This document shows positions 5,369 to 5,573 of a DNA stretch of 5,573 bases, in pieces. Location of the stretch: NCBI GenBank assembly GCA_947630515.1, contig CANRHY010000068.1, positions 1 to 5,573 on the forward strand, read 5' to 3'. Position numbers and translations under genes: made by a program. The notes beneath the pieces were generated by a model. The model was not told the DNA's origin. It made no database searches and saw only the letters and a program-made list of their open reading frames with translations. Source of the DNA: an uncultured Bacilli bacterium (GTDB taxonomy: Bacteria > Bacillota_I > Bacilli_A > RF39 > UBA660). Every line of letters starts with the position of its first letter. Position 1 is the first letter of the stretch.

Positions 5369-5573
5369 TTTTATCACTACCTTTTTCATTTAATAATTTA
5401 ATTTTTTCTGCATTATTTAGAATATCCAATTGATATTTACATATATCACTTAATATTTCAAATCTTTCTTCTTTTGCTTTTCCTTCTTTAATTAACTCAG
5501 CATTATGTGATTCTAAATTAGACAAAACTGTTAATTCATTTATGGAAGCATAATCTCTTACATTTGAATTTTT
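5361..5573 (-). CDS. C-terminal part of a probable KilA-N domain protein (5' end outside window)
   Basis: The last 70 codons of a minus-strand gene enter from the right edge and stop at TGA (5361-5363), overlapping the rbgA start by 8 nt. The visible part reads NVRDYASINELTVLSNLESH, then NAELIKEGKAKEERFEIL, followed by a charged helix ending KLLNEKGSDKNE. The run NxRDYAxxxxLxxLSNLExxNAxLI resembles, from memory, the segment after the DNA-binding domain of bacterial KilA-N proteins, which are common in phages and in small genomic islands. The KilA-N domain itself would lie outside the window, so this needs the upstream sequence. The reading frame was found by translating the strand directly; the sequence is intact with no stop, and codon use resembles rbgA. 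Its position just before rbgA suggests a shared transcript. Confidence 0.6.
   Translation of the reverse strand, partial: KNSNVRDYASINELTVLSNLESHNAELIKEGKAKEERFEILSDICKYQLDILNNAEKIKLLNEKGSDKNE

Noticed and set aside
5369..5389. Upstream ATG start for rbgA
   Set aside because: It has no Shine-Dalgarno, while the ATG at 5368 has a near-complete one and makes a short, typical overlap with the preceding gene.
1..5573. TGA read as tryptophan (Mollicute code), considered because of the low GC
   Set aside because: All seven placed tryptophans are TGG and no gene has an in-frame TGA; the only TGA acts as a stop just at the rbgA start.

Overview
The window is very A+T-rich bacterial DNA with standard Shine-Dalgarno sites. 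All seven tryptophans I can place are TGG, no gene carries an in-frame TGA, and the only TGA is a gene stop, so the standard code fits better than the Mycoplasma code. The deformylase is of the Staphylococcus/Bacillus type with the LxxSQDEExA and RAGxGLA elements, and RbgA is also typical of Firmicutes. I infer a low-GC member of class Bacilli, perhaps one of the uncultured gut lineages near Erysipelotrichales. This is inference from protein style; no species is claimed.

Left part (1-2185, minus strand): a SEDS-family peptidoglycan polymerase that looks like FtsW is followed 8 nt later by an ABC exporter subunit, whose membrane domain is inside the window and whose ATPase domain runs off the left edge. 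A 189-bp divergent region (2186-2374) separates them from the plus-strand genes.

Middle part (2375-3851, plus strand): three short genes that each look like their own transcription unit. They encode a 66-aa Gly/Tyr-rich tail-anchored protein resembling the tiny YjcZ-type proteins of spore formers, a peptide deformylase (def), and an unrecognised 195-aa protein with one N-terminal membrane anchor and an acidic tail. Each is followed by a hairpin with a T-run. Two of these hairpins hold the gene's own stop codon in the loop.

Right part (3858-5573, minus strand): a 200-aa protein with helical repeats reminiscent of mTERF repeats converges on the 195-aa gene over a shared bidirectional terminator. 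It has a textbook promoter (TTGACA, 17 bp, TATAAT) whose -35 box lies in the last codons of the gene upstream. That gene is rbgA, a circularly permuted GTPase for 50S ribosome assembly. It overlaps by 8 nt the end of a partial gene that resembles the C-terminus of KilA-N domain proteins.

The recognisable genes cover cell-wall synthesis, N-terminal protein maturation and ribosome assembly, interleaved with small unassigned membrane and repeat proteins. I see no CRISPR array, tRNA, rRNA, insertion sequence or obvious defence system. The most unusual items are the mTERF-like protein, the KilA-N tail coupled to rbgA, and the compact terminators built into gene ends.
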